DNA of 34,704 nucleotides, from NCBI RefSeq assembly GCF_026162625.1, contig NZ_JAOTBD010000037.1, forward strand, positions 1 through 34,704, read 5' to 3'. The translations under genes and the position numbers were made by a program. This document shows, piece after piece, positions 1 to 11,600 of this stretch; the stretch's first letter is position 1; each line of letters starts with the position of its first letter. Under the pieces are notes generated by a model. It was not told where the DNA came from. It did not search any database and saw only the letters and a list, made by a program, of their open reading frames with translations. Source of the DNA: Paracoccus beibuensis (GTDB lineage Bacteria; Pseudomonadota; Alphaproteobacteria; Rhodobacterales; Rhodobacteraceae).

Positions 1-263
1 TCGATGGACGGCGAGGGACGGTGCATCGACAACGTCTTCATCGAGCGCCTGTGGCGGTCCCTGAAATATGAATGCGTCTACCTGCGCGCTTGGGAGACAG
101 GATCACAGGCCAAGGCTGCCACTGGCCAATGGATCACCTTCTACAACCATCGGCGACCACACACCGCCCATGGCGGGCGGCCGCCTGCCGTGGTTTACTT
201 CAACACCATCGAAACCGATCAGCAGGCGCAGGCAGTAGCTTAAATCAGCCGGAAAACTGTCCA
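1..263 (+). mobile_element. IS3-type insertion sequence, 3' end fragment (transposase C-terminus)
   Basis: The open frame enters from the left edge and stops at 241-243. It encodes the last ~80 residues of an IS3-family OrfB (rve/DDE integrase core). The block DNVFIERLWRSLKYE carries the catalytic glutamate of the DDE triad (the E of FIER), followed by the usual C-terminal FYNHRRPH motif. The two catalytic aspartates lie outside the window, so completeness cannot be judged. The sequence after the stop, read on the minus strand from 263, begins TGGACAGTTTTCCGG and could be the right terminal inverted repeat. The element edge at ~263 is therefore a guess, since the left repeat is not visible. 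The element abuts, and probably truncates, the ATPase remnant that follows. Confidence 0.8.
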
Positions 264-1072
264 AGGATCGGGGAGTAGCTCAGACCAAAAATATGCTAAT
301 GCTTTACGGGTTGCCTCGGTAATCAGAAAGTCGAAGGTGTAAGTCTCGGTGTTTCCATTGGCGTGCCAGCAGGTTGAGTTGCGTTGGAGATTTTCGATGA
401 CGTTCTCGAGCTCGTCGGTGAACTGGACGCCCTTGCGCGAAGAGATACGTGTGTTCTTCGGGATTTTAGGCACGGCGGAGTGCGCAAGCCGCACGATGCA
501 GCGGCAGGATGCGAGGTCGCCTAGATTGGCATGACGGAGCAATTCTGTCTGAACGAACTCCGAGCCGAGCATGGGATTGGAAAACAACACCTCCAGATTG
601 GTGCCATAATCAATCAGCATCAGCCGGTTATCGGGCACCTTCTTGATGTCTGCCACGCGTGCCGCTTTGGCGACATCGCTTGCATAACCGCTTCGACTGG
701 CAAGAAAAGGCAAGCTTAGGGTTTCACTATCACCCGAGGTGTAGCCAATGTTCGAAGTCGGCAAAAACTGTCCGAAGTCCGGGTTTCCCGGCTTGATGCG
801 TTGTCCATCGGCGCGGCCAAGCGGCGATTGGGCCTGAATTTGCGCCCTTCAACTCGCAGACCAATCTCACAGTCTCATAGCTTTCCGCGCCGTCCACCCG
901 GACCACGTATTCTAGATCAAACACTACAGCTTCGTTTGCACTGCGCCGCTCCTCATCGGGCGCATGCGCGTGCCACGCCGCTTGGAAAATCTCGGCAATC
1001 GATTGGAGGAATTGTGACTTGCCAGAACCATCGGGCCCGATCATGCACAGAGGTGCTAGCGCCCAACTCGTC
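264..1072 (-). pseudogene. Broken AAA-type ATPase, possibly restriction/defence associated
   Basis: Two minus-strand frames together read as one degraded ATPase. The upstream part contains a Walker A loop, GPDGSGKSQFLQ, near its start. The downstream part is offset by one frame and carries the block IGYTSGDSETLSLPF, which resembles SMC-like ATPases annotated as restriction-system-associated AAA proteins (from memory). The second frame stays open upstream of its first methionine (RIKPGNPDFGQFLPTSN), which places the frameshift around 800-850. No Walker B or signature motif is present: the C-terminal half seems removed by the IS at 1-263. The N-terminus ahead of Walker A is fused to an IS remnant at about 1072. 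It is non-functional as it stands. The family name is tentative; the ATPase call itself is firmer. Confidence 0.55.
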
Positions 1073-1075
1073 TTT

Positions 1076-1342
1076 CCGTGTGACATTGTCCACTACGTTC
1101 AGCATCCGGAAGCGCCGCCCGCAGGCGAACTGGTCATGCACGAAATCAAGCGACCACCGGACATTGGCCCGCGCCTCGATCAGGATGGAGGCCCGTGTGC
1201 GAAGCGCCTTGCGGCGCGCTTTGCGTTCACGGATGGTTAACTTTCCTTCGCTGTAGAGCCGGTAGATGCGGTTGATCCCGGAAGGTTCCCTTTCACGGCG
1301 CAAGAGCACGAACAGCCGCCGGTAGCACCCGATGACGCGCCA
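1076..1342 (-). mobile_element. IS3-type (IS407-like) transposase OrfB fragment
   Basis: Minus-strand translation gives GCYRRLFVLLRRE, then GINRIYRLYSEGKLTIRERK, then RWSLDFVHDQFACGRRFR and LNVVDNVTR. This is the N-terminal helix-turn-helix/HTH_21 part and the beginning of the rve integrase core of IS3-family OrfB. The aspartate in SLDF is the first catalytic residue. The reading frame is lost upstream of about 1342 by a one-base shift (weak continuation LELILARHR). It stops matching the family at about 1076, where ATPase-like sequence begins. It is a decayed internal fragment with no terminal repeats seen. Confidence 0.75.
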
Positions 1343-1677
1343 GGATCAACTCCAAAATCCCCTCGCGCTTGGGGCGGTTACACATGTTGCAGAACTCGGC
1401 GTTGTAGCAAAATTTCCCCTTACCCCATTAAGCTCAGGCCAAGCGCTCGATCTCGGTGGTGCTGAGCGCGTTGAAGCGTTTCATGAGGGCGATGCGGAAG
1501 TGGACTACAGCGGTTGGCCTGCAAATTGATCGGCCGTGCAGCTTGCTAGAGTTCGCAACTTTGCGGGTTCGGCCCATGCATGTTCTTAAGCCTTCTCAGC
1601 GGTTCCTGATCTACTTGGGGGGACAGTCAACAGCCGCCAAAGTTATTTACGCCAAATCATAGGCTTACCGTCAAGAC
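1343..1677. other. Stretch with no recognised gene between IS debris and tRNA-Ser
   Basis: Both strands were read and only short, unconvincing frames were found. A minus-strand phrase, FRIALMKRFNALSTTEIERLA, looks protein-like but stops after a few codons, and I cannot assign it to a family. The stretch lies between a transposase fragment and a tRNA gene, so it is most simply further eroded mobile or accessory DNA. Confidence 0.5.
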
Positions 1678-1767
1678 TGGCGGAGGCGGTGGGATTCGAA
1701 CCCACGGTGGGCGTGAACCCACGTCGGTTTTCAAGACCGGTGCATTAAACCACTCTGCCACGCCTCC
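1678..1767 (-). tRNA. tRNA-Ser, anticodon UGA
   Basis: Read on the minus strand, the 5' acceptor arm GGAGGCG (1767-1761) pairs with the 3' arm CGCCTCC, followed by discriminator G and an encoded CCA (1680-1678). The anticodon loop is CTTGAAA between ACCGG/CCGGT-type arms, giving anticodon TGA for serine UCN codons. A long variable arm (ACGTGGGTTCACGCCCACCGT region) and the T loop GTTCGAATC confirm a class II serine tRNA of ~90 nt. The adjoining IS and ATPase debris is consistent with this tRNA flank having been a landing zone for mobile DNA. No attachment-site duplication is visible within the window. Confidence 0.97.
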
Positions 1768-1810
1768 GACCCAGGGCGAGTAGCGCGGCGCGGCTGTTTG
1801 TGCAAGCGGC

Positions 1811-2311
1811 TTAGCGGCGCAGCGCGATCGCGCCGTTGGCGCCGGCGATCTCGATGGCCGAAATCGTGGCCAGTTGTGCGAAGCTCAGCGGCAAGGCGAC
1901 CACGATCGCGTCGGTGACCGGATTGGCAGGAAGCCGCGCCGCCGGATCGTTCGGGGCAGGGGGCGCCGCCACGAAGCGGAGGCGCAGGACGCCGTCGGGA
2001 TCCGCGCTCAGGCGGTCGCCGGGTTGCGGGCGCTGGGTCACCAGTTCGGCGGAGTGATAGCCCTTGGTGGGGGCGAGGCCCTGCACGACCAGAAGCCGCC
2101 CCCCGGCAAGCGGTTGCCAAGACGCGGAGAGAATCTGGGGTACGCCGGGGCGGACGTCGACGGCCTGGACATAGCCGCCCTCGGGCGCCAGATCCTTGGG
2201 CGCGGGGCTGCCGCCGGACCAGCCGAGGGGGTTCCAGCCGCTGTCCCCAAGACGGCCGCATCCGGCAAGGATGGCGGTGCCGATCAGCAGCGACAGGGTC
2301 AGTCTGGTCAT
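1811..2311 (-). CDS. Putative lipoprotein, unknown function
   Basis: A 166-residue protein starting MTRLTLSLLIGTAILAGC. It has a short positive N-terminus, a hydrophobic stretch and the lipobox LAGC with Cys18 as the predicted lipidation site, so it should be anchored to a membrane facing the periplasm. The ATG at 2311 is preceded by AAGAGGG; an in-frame TTG 18 bases upstream is less likely because it would displace the signal peptide. The mature part is rich in Gly, Pro and Ala with no motif I recognise. Similar small lipoproteins occur beside sufE in Rhodobacteraceae (recollection). It is divergent from sufE, sharing a 116-base promoter region, and lies 44 bases from tRNA-Ser. Confidence 0.75.
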   Translation of the reverse strand: MTRLTLSLLIGTAILAGCGRLGDSGWNPLGWSGGSPAPKDLAPEGGYVQAVDVRPGVPQILSASWQPLAGGRLLVVQGLAPTKGYHSAELVTQRPQPGDRLSADPDGVLRLRFVAAPPAPNDPAARLPANPVTDAIVVALPLSFAQLATISAIEIAGANGAIALRR

Positions 2312-2427
2312 GGCAATCCCTCTTGGCAATCCTGTCCGGTGATAGGCGAAACGGGGCGCGCGGAAAAGCCTCTTTGACCTTGGCTTTGGCGCGCGATACG
2401 CCTGTATCCCTACCCGAGGAGAGACGC

Positions 2428-2838
2428 ATGGCCACTGCCGCCTTCGAAGACATCGCCGAAACCTTCGATTTCCTGGATGACTGGGAAGAGCGTTATCGCC
2501 ACGTCATCGAACTGGGAAAGGCGTTGCCGCCGCTGGATCCAGCCTTCCAAGTGCCGGCCACAAAGGTCGACGGCTGCGCCAGCCAAGTCTGGATCATGCC
2601 GCGGATCGAAGACGGGCGCTTCGATTTCCAGGGCGAAAGCGACGCGATGATCGTCCGCGGCCTGATCGCGGTTCTGCACGCGCTCTATTCAGGCCTGCCG
2701 GTTGGCGAGGTCGAGGGTGTCGATGCCCAGGCCGCGCTGGCGCGGCTTGGGCTTGACGATCACCTCTCGGCGCAGCGCTCGAACGGCGTGCGCGCGATGG
2801 TCCAGCGGATCAGGCAGCTGGCCGCCGCCGCAAGCTGA
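2428..2838 (+). CDS. sufE: Cysteine desulfuration protein SufE
   Basis: SufE accepts persulfide sulfur from a cysteine desulfurase (SufS) and passes it on for Fe-S cluster assembly in the cytoplasm. The 136-residue length is typical. The N-terminal block [19 protein letters not shown] and the motif [14 protein letters not shown], which contains the sulfur-accepting cysteine (Cys50), are diagnostic. The start is the ATG at 2428 with GAGGAGAG seven bases upstream; an open extension to 2323 lacks family similarity. No other suf genes are adjacent. Its 3' end overlaps that of the convergent mnmA gene by 29 bases, so two proteins related to sulfur transfer lie tail to tail. That may be coincidence. 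Confidence 0.95.
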   Translation: MATAAFEDIAETFDFLDDWEERYRHVIELGKALPPLDPAFQVPATKVDGCASQVWIMPRIEDGRFDFQGESDAMIVRGLIAVLHALYSGLPVGEVEGVDAQAALARLGLDDHLSAQRSNGVRAMVQRIRQLAAAAS

Positions 2839-3979
2839 TCCAGCCTCCGCCCAAAACGCGCGTGCTGTCGGTCGCATAGAACACGCAGGCTTGGCCGGGG
2901 CTGACGCCGTCTTCGGGGTCGAGCAGTTCGACCTCGGCGCGGCGGCCGGGCAGGGGCCGCAGGATCGCCGGGCGCGGCGGCCGGGTCGAGCGGATGCGGA
3001 CAAGGCAGGAGATCTCGCCCTCGAAGGGCTGGTCGCCCAGCCAGTTGACCTCGGTCACGTTGACCGTATGCGTGGCCAGCGCCTCTCGCGGGCCGACGAC
3101 GACGCGGCGCGTCTCAGGCTCCAGCCGGAGAACGTAAAGCGGCATGCCGCCGCCGATGCCCAGCCCCCGGCGCTGGCCGATCGTGTAATGGATCACGCCG
3201 CGGTGGGTGCCCAGGACGTTGCCCTGTTGATCGACGATCTCTCCGGCGTCGGCGGCGCCGGGGCGCAGCTTCTCGATCACGCTGGCATAGTCGCCGTTCG
3301 GCACGAAGCAGATATCCTGGCTGTCCGGCTTGTCGGCCACGGCAAGGTCGTATTCGGCGGCCAGCGCCCGCGTTTCGGCCTTGCTGGCCAGGTGGCCCAA
3401 GGGGAAGCGCAGGAAGTCCAGCTGCTCTTGCGTGGTCGAGAACAGGAAATAACTCTGGTCGCGGTTCGGGTCTGCGGCCATGTGCAGTTCGGCACGATGG
3501 GCGCCCGGCTTGCGCTGGATGTAATGACCGGTCGCCATGCAATCGGCGTCCAGGTCCCGCGCCGTTTCCAGAAGGTCGCGGAACTTCACGCGCTCGTTGC
3601 AGCGGATGCAGGGCACTGGGGTCGCGCCGGACAGGTAGGCGTCGGCGAATTCGTCGATGACCGATTCGCGGAACTTGTTCTCGTAGTCGAGGACGTAATG
3701 GGGAAAGCCCATCCGCTCGGCGACGCGGCGGGCGTCGTGGATGTCCTGGCCGGCGCAACAGGCGCCCTTCTTGGCCAGCGCCGCACCATGGTCATAGAGC
3801 TGCAGCGTGACGCCGATGACGTCATACCCCTCGGATTTGAGCTGCGCGGCCACGACCGAGCTGTCGACGCCGCCCGACATCGCCACAACAACCCGGGTCT
3901 GCTTGGGCGGTTTGGCAAAGCCGAGGCTGTTCAATTCGGGCGCGCCCGCGGTCGTGCGGGTGGGGGCAAGCATGGTCAT
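2810..3979 (-). CDS. mnmA: tRNA-specific 2-thiouridylase MnmA
   Basis: MnmA thiolates the wobble uridine (U34) of tRNA-Lys, -Glu and -Gln using ATP and sulfur delivered as persulfide. The 389-residue protein has the PP-loop SGGVDSS (residues 35-41), the block GHYIQRK that contacts substrate tRNA, and the two expected cysteines: Cys127 in IRCNERVKF (adenylation/disulfide partner) and Cys224 in [13 protein letters not shown] (persulfide carrier). The C-terminus is the usual beta-barrel region. The N-terminal ~27 residues are an extension beyond the core, and a second ATG lies two codons in. It is transcribed divergently from sciP with 158 bases between them, and converges with sufE. Confidence 0.96.
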   Translation of the reverse strand: MTMLAPTRTTAGAPELNSLGFAKPPKQTRVVVAMSGGVDSSVVAAQLKSEGYDVIGVTLQLYDHGAALAKKGACCAGQDIHDARRVAERMGFPHYVLDYENKFRESVIDEFADAYLSGATPVPCIRCNERVKFRDLLETARDLDADCMATGHYIQRKPGAHRAELHMAADPNRDQSYFLFSTTQEQLDFLRFPLGHLASKAETRALAAEYDLAVADKPDSQDICFVPNGDYASVIEKLRPGAADAGEIVDQQGNVLGTHRGVIHYTIGQRRGLGIGGGMPLYVLRLEPETRRVVVGPREALATHTVNVTEVNWLGDQPFEGEISCLVRIRSTRPPRPAILRPLPGRRAEVELLDPEDGVSPGQACVFYATDSTRVLGGGWISLRRRPAA

Positions 3980-4076
3980 GGGTGATCTTTCGCCACGGGT
4001 CGGGGCAGGAACGCATCAAAATATAAGCAAATGCGGGATAGTCTCAAGCCCACGCAGGGCAGAAAAGGTGGTGGCC

Positions 4077-4091
4077 CTAACGTCGGCTTAA
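4077..4091 (+). promoter_or_regulatory. Candidate CtrA box upstream of sciP
   Basis: CTAA-CGTCGGC-TTAA fits the CtrA consensus TTAA-N7-TTAA with one mismatch in the first half-site. It lies 46 bases before the sciP ATG, in the mnmA/sciP divergent interval. In Caulobacter, sciP is activated by CtrA; that this holds here is inference. One mismatch in an 8-base motif is common by chance, so the position and the second site at 4441 are the supporting arguments. Confidence 0.45.
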
Positions 4092-4137
4092 ACGGTTTCG
4101 CGGATGGATGGCAGGACCTGATCGAAGGAACACTGCC

Positions 4138-4422
4138 ATGTTCGTTAAGAAATCCTCTGGTCCGCGGATCGTGACGCTGGACGACGGCAGCATACTCAGC
4201 GTGGCCGACCTGCCCCAGGCGGACACGCGCTGGGTCGCCAGCCGCAAGCAGGTTGTCGTCCTGGCGGTGTCGCACGGGCTGATCAGCCGCGAGGATGCGT
4301 TGCGCCGCTACGGGCTGTCGGACGAGGAATTCGACGGTTGGTGCCAGGCCGTCAGGCGACACGGCGCGGCGGCGCTGAAGGTGACGGCGCTGCAGAAGTA
4401 TAGACAAGCGCAGGTTGATTAG
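4138..4422 (+). CDS. sciP: SciP-type CtrA inhibitor (DUF1153)
   Basis: A 94-residue protein matching the DUF1153 family, of which Caulobacter SciP is the studied member. It shows the conserved beginning (FVKKSSGPRIVTLDDG), the central RWVASRKQ motif and a helix-turn-helix-like C-terminal half (LISREDALRRYGLSDEEFDGW). SciP binds CtrA and blocks it from recruiting RNA polymerase, so it shuts down CtrA targets at certain cell-cycle times. The start is the ATG at 4138, with GAAGGAAC upstream. ctrA follows 90 bases downstream in the same direction, pairing a regulator with its inhibitor. A CtrA-box-like site precedes each of the two genes. Confidence 0.88.
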   Translation: MFVKKSSGPRIVTLDDGSILSVADLPQADTRWVASRKQVVVLAVSHGLISREDALRRYGLSDEEFDGWCQAVRRHGAAALKVTALQKYRQAQVD

Positions 4423-4440
4423 CGCAAAGCTCATTCTTCG

Positions 4441-4456
4441 GTAACGACATATTAAC
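4441..4456 (+). promoter_or_regulatory. Candidate CtrA box upstream of ctrA
   Basis: GTAA-CGACATA-TTAAC matches TTAA-N7-TTAAC with a single mismatch and keeps the trailing C common in CtrA sites. It lies about 56 bases before the ctrA start at 4513, suggesting autoregulation. A GAATC (GANTC methylation motif) occurs at 4491-4495 in the same interval; a 5-base motif like this is weak evidence by itself. Confidence 0.5.
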
Positions 4457-4512
4457 GTCTTCGCGGGATTGTCGTCACATGACCTTTGGCGAATCGGGGA
4501 ATGAACCAAGCC

Positions 4513-5223
4513 ATGCGAATTCTTTTGGTAGAAGACGATCCCAGCACGGCGCGTGCGATCGAATTGATGCTGACCGCGGCCAGCTACAACGTGTTCCTCA
4601 CCGACCTGGGCGAGGAGGGGATCGACCTCGCAAAGCTGTATGATTATGACCTGATTCTCTTGGACCTCGACCTGCCCGACATGCACGGGATGGAGGTTCT
4701 GCGCCACCTGCGCCTGGCTCGTATAGACACGCCAATCCTGATCCTGACCGGCTCTGACGATACCGAAAGCAAGCTGCGCGGCTTCGGCTTCGGCGCCGAC
4801 GACTACATGACCAAACCGTTCAACCGCGAGGAACTGCAGGCCCGCATCCAGGCGATCATCCGCCGCTCCAAAGGTCACAGCCAGGCGCTGATCAAGACCG
4901 GAGAGATCGTGGTGAACCTGGACGCGCGGTCGGTCCAGGTGAACGGCAAGCAGGTCAACCTGACCGGCAAGGAATACCAGATCCTGGAACTTCTGAGCCT
5001 GCGCAAGGGAACGACGCTCACGAAAGAGATGTTTCTCAACCACCTCTACGGCGGTATGGACGAGCCCGAGTTGAAGATCATTGACGTCTTCATCTGCAAG
5101 CTGCGCAAGAAGCTGTCCGAGGCCCTGGGTGGTGACAGCCTTATCGAGACCGTCTGGGGCCGGGGCTACGTCTTGCGCGATCCGGGTCCGGGTGCGGCGG
5201 AACGCCTGGCGGTCGGCGCCTGA
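4513..5223 (+). CDS. ctrA: Cell-cycle response regulator CtrA
   Basis: An OmpR/PhoB-type response regulator of 236 residues. The receiver domain (~1-115) has the acidic pair Glu7/Asp8/Asp9, phosphoacceptor Asp51 in [11 protein letters not shown], and the Thr and Lys of LTGSDD and TKPF. The winged-helix domain (~125-225) includes [15 protein letters not shown] and the characteristic [17 protein letters not shown] and [10 protein letters not shown]. The wording [22 protein letters not shown] is typical of CtrA specifically. In Rhodobacterales CtrA is generally dispensable and controls motility and gene-transfer-agent genes; in Caulobacter it controls the cell cycle. The start at 4513 (MRILLVEDD) matches the family; an ATG at 4501 would add four residues but sits directly against its GGGGA. 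Confidence 0.96.
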   Translation: MRILLVEDDPSTARAIELMLTAASYNVFLTDLGEEGIDLAKLYDYDLILLDLDLPDMHGMEVLRHLRLARIDTPILILTGSDDTESKLRGFGFGADDYMTKPFNREELQARIQAIIRRSKGHSQALIKTGEIVVNLDARSVQVNGKQVNLTGKEYQILELLSLRKGTTLTKEMFLNHLYGGMDEPELKIIDVFICKLRKKLSEALGGDSLIETVWGRGYVLRDPGPGAAERLAVGA

Positions 5224-5276
5224 TCGTGCTTCGCCTTCTGGACGGCCGCCCTGCCTTGGGCGATACCCGGAACTGA

Positions 5277-9598
<4,322 letters not shown>

Positions 9599-9609
9599 CG
9601 AAGCAGAAT

Positions 9610-9624
9610 GTTCTTAAAAAGTTC
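9610..9624 (+). promoter_or_regulatory. Perfect alphaproteobacterial LexA (SOS) box
   Basis: GTTC-TTAAAAA-GTTC exactly fits the GTTC-N7-GTTC LexA operator described for Rhodobacter and other alphaproteobacteria, with an AT-rich spacer as in many real sites. It lies between the recG stop and the micropeptide ATG (57 bases from box end to start), where a promoter would be expected. About one such match is expected by chance in a window this long, so position matters more than the match itself. Confidence 0.55.
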
Positions 9625-9680
9625 TTTACCGAATCGGGGGAATGTGAGAACAAAGCAGCAACAGAGAGGAGTTGCTGCCC

Positions 9681-9776
9681 ATGACACGCGATCTAGCCTG
9701 TGACATCGCCGGGGTTGCCTCGGTTGCCCTCATCACCGTCGCGGTCCTTTGGTTGCCCGCGATCCTGCAGATCTGA
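9681..9776 (+). CDS. Single-pass membrane micropeptide, putatively SOS-induced
   Basis: An ATG at 9681 with a strong ribosome site (AGAGAGGAG, 9663-9671) opens a 31-codon frame ending in TGA. The product begins MTRDLACD, followed by a hydrophobic segment from about residue 9 to 30 with no charged residue (IAGVASVALITVAVLWLPA and on), so one transmembrane helix with a short polar N-terminus is predicted. A perfect LexA-type box lies upstream and a hairpin terminator downstream, giving a complete small transcription unit. Size, topology and apparent SOS control resemble Caulobacter SidA (an SOS-induced division inhibitor of ~29 residues) and E. coli TisB, but I see no clear sequence similarity. 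The function is unknown. Confidence 0.6.
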   Translation: MTRDLACDIAGVASVALITVAVLWLPAILQI

Positions 9777-9838
9777 CCTGCCCCGCGTTGCAGGGCCGGC
9801 GCCCGCCTGTGCGCCGCCCGTCCCCAAGCACGCGCAAC

Positions 9839-9870
9839 TGGCCGGCCCTGGCAGGGGCCGGTCATTTTTT
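9839..9870 (+). terminator. Rho-independent terminator after the micropeptide gene
   Basis: The GC-rich hairpin TGGCCGGCCCTGGCAGGGGCCGGTCA (arms with one bulged G, split here as TGGCCGGCCCT and AGGGGCCGGTCA around GGC) is followed by a run of six T. It lies about 60 bases past the micropeptide stop and ~20 bases before the end of the convergent scaffold gene. Confidence 0.75.
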
Positions 9871-9888
9871 CAGACAATTTGTAGAAGA

Positions 9889-10326
9889 TCAGCCCTCGGC
9901 CTGCGCCATCGCCTCGAGCGTCGCATCCCAGGCCAGCATGATCGAGGCATGACGGTTCGGATAGTCCCGCGCCGGTGTCAGCGCGTCGAGGTCCGCGAAA
10001 GGGGCACCCGGCGCCGGTGCGTCGTCCTTGAGCATGGCGCACAGCTGGTCGCGCACGGCCGACAGGCCCGACCGATCCATGCCGAGCACGGCCTGCCCCA
10101 GCACCGACGCCGACGCCTGTCCCAAGGCGCAGGCGCGAACCTCTTGTGCAAAGTCACTGATCCGCCCGTCACGCATGGACAGGTGCACCGTGATCGACGA
10201 TCCGCATTGCGGCGACCGCCGCTGGACCGTCGCCTGCGGGTCCTCCAGCCGGCCCTGGTGGGGGATCGCCGTTGTCAGCGCCAGGATCCGGCGCGAGTAG
10301 AGCTGCATGAGATCGCTGTCGGCCAT
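9889..10326 (-). CDS. NifU/IscU-like Fe-S cluster scaffold protein
   Basis: A 145-residue protein of the NifU N-terminal (IscU/SufU) family, on which Fe-S clusters are built before transfer. It shows Cys41 in RSPQCGSSI and Cys67 in RACALGQASAS, matching the first two cluster ligands. The third ligand, expected in a C-A-x-L-A-W context near the C-terminus, is replaced: the aligned sequence is NRHASIMLAW with Ser128 at the cysteine position. The function may therefore differ from classical scaffolds, although related alphaproteobacterial proteins show similar changes (recollection). The start at 10326 is supported by CGAGGA upstream; an ATG at 10362 is an alternative. It is divergent from hisI. 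Confidence 0.8.
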   Translation of the reverse strand: MADSDLMQLYSRRILALTTAIPHQGRLEDPQATVQRRSPQCGSSITVHLSMRDGRISDFAQEVRACALGQASASVLGQAVLGMDRSGLSAVRDQLCAMLKDDAPAPGAPFADLDALTPARDYPNRHASIMLAWDATLEAMAQAEG

Positions 10327-10398
10327 CAATCCTCGCACGGGCTGTTGCGCCGCTGCCATCAGCGCTAGATAGGGACGCGTCTCGCGAAAGGAAACCCA

Positions 10399-10755
10399 AT
10401 GTTCGACCCTCTCAGCCTGAAATACGACGCAGCCGGGCTGATCCCGGCCATCGCGCAGGATGCCGTTACCGGAGAGGTGCTGATGATGGCCTGGATGAAC
10501 GCTGAATCGGTGGCCCGCACGCTGGAAAGCGGGCGCGTGACCTATTGGTCCCGGTCCCGGCAGTCGTTCTGGATCAAGGGCGAAAGTTCGGGGCATGTCC
10601 AGAAGCTGGTCGAGCTGCGCGTCGATTGCGACCGCGACTGCCTTCTGGTGCTGGTCGAGCAGACGGGACCGGCCTGCCACACCAACCGGCGCAGCTGCTT
10701 CTATTCGGCGGTCCGTGATGGGGTCGAGACCGTCATCATGGAGCCGATGGGGTAG
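10399..10755 (+). CDS. hisI: Phosphoribosyl-AMP cyclohydrolase HisI
   Basis: Third step of histidine synthesis: opens the purine ring of phosphoribosyl-AMP. The protein has 118 residues, a single-domain form without the HisE pyrophosphohydrolase fusion. Diagnostic segments are [35 protein letters not shown] and the metal-binding [21 protein letters not shown] with its three cysteines (CDRDC and ACH). The ATG at 10399 follows GAAAGGAAACCCA. No other his genes are nearby. It is divergent from the scaffold gene and converges on gluQ with only eight bases between the stops. Confidence 0.96.
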   Translation: MFDPLSLKYDAAGLIPAIAQDAVTGEVLMMAWMNAESVARTLESGRVTYWSRSRQSFWIKGESSGHVQKLVELRVDCDRDCLLVLVEQTGPACHTNRRSCFYSAVRDGVETVIMEPMG

Positions 10756-10763
10756 CAGGTACG

Positions 10764-11600
10764 TCAGAGACCGACCATGCGGCGGACGTCGGCCGGGGTG
10801 GCACCTTTATCGCGATAATGGCGGATGGCGCGGGCGTCGTCGCGCTTGGCCAGCCGTATGCCGGCGTCGTCGCGGATCAGGCGGTGGTGCAGATAGGCCG
10901 GTGTCGGGAGGTCCAGCAGGCGCTGCAGCATGACGTGGATGAAGGTCGAGTCGAACAGGTCCTTGCCGCGCGTGACCAGCGTGACGCCCTGCGCCGCGTC
11001 GTCTACCACCACCGCCAGGTGATAGGAGGTTCCCATCCCGCGGCGCGACAGGATGACGTCGCCGATGCCGTCGAGGAACTGCGCCCGCGTCAGCACGTGG
11101 TCGCAGTCGGGCAGGATCGCCCGGTCGCGAAAACCGATGCTGCCAAGGTGAAGCGCATCGAAGGCGCGCCCGACGTCCAGCCGGATGACATCGTCGGGAT
11201 CGGCATCGCGTAGGTCGCGGTGGCGGCAGGTGCCGGGATAGATCAGCCCGTCCGGCCCGGCGGGCAGGGCACCCTCCTGCGGGGCCGAGAGCGCCGCGCG
11301 GATGTCGCCGCGCCGGCACCGGCAGGGATAGGTCAGCGGTGCCAGCCGTGCCAGGGCCGCCTGATAGGCGGGCAGGCGGTCCGACTGGCGCATCGCGGGC
11401 CGCGGCCAGTCCAGCCCCAGCCATGCAAGGTCGTCGTAAATTGCCGCCTCGAATTCGGGCTTGCAGCGGGCGCGGTCGATATCCTCGATCCGCAGGTGAA
11501 AGCGGCCATGCGCTGCCGCTGTCAGTGCCGAAAACGCGTGGCCCAGGTGCAGAAGCCCCGTGGGCGACGGGGCAAAGCGGGTTACTGCGCCGCCAGCCAT
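10764..11600 (-). CDS. gluQ: Glutamyl-Q tRNA(Asp) synthetase
   Basis: A truncated glutamyl-tRNA synthetase paralogue (278 residues; no anticodon-binding domain) that attaches glutamate to the queuosine base of tRNA-Asp. It contains RFAPSPTG and the HIGH-type motif HLGH (18-21), the cysteine-containing zinc region (YPCRCRR...YPGTCRH) and a KMSKS-like RLAKRDD towards the C-terminus. Its start overlaps the end of trmFO by 19 bases, and both are tRNA-modification enzymes read in the same direction, so they are probably translated from one message. Confidence 0.93.
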   Translation of the reverse strand: MAGGAVTRFAPSPTGLLHLGHAFSALTAAAHGRFHLRIEDIDRARCKPEFEAAIYDDLAWLGLDWPRPAMRQSDRLPAYQAALARLAPLTYPCRCRRGDIRAALSAPQEGALPAGPDGLIYPGTCRHRDLRDADPDDVIRLDVGRAFDALHLGSIGFRDRAILPDCDHVLTRAQFLDGIGDVILSRRGMGTSYHLAVVVDDAAQGVTLVTRGKDLFDSTFIHVMLQRLLDLPTPAYLHHRLIRDDAGIRLAKRDDARAIRHYRDKGATPADVRRMVGL

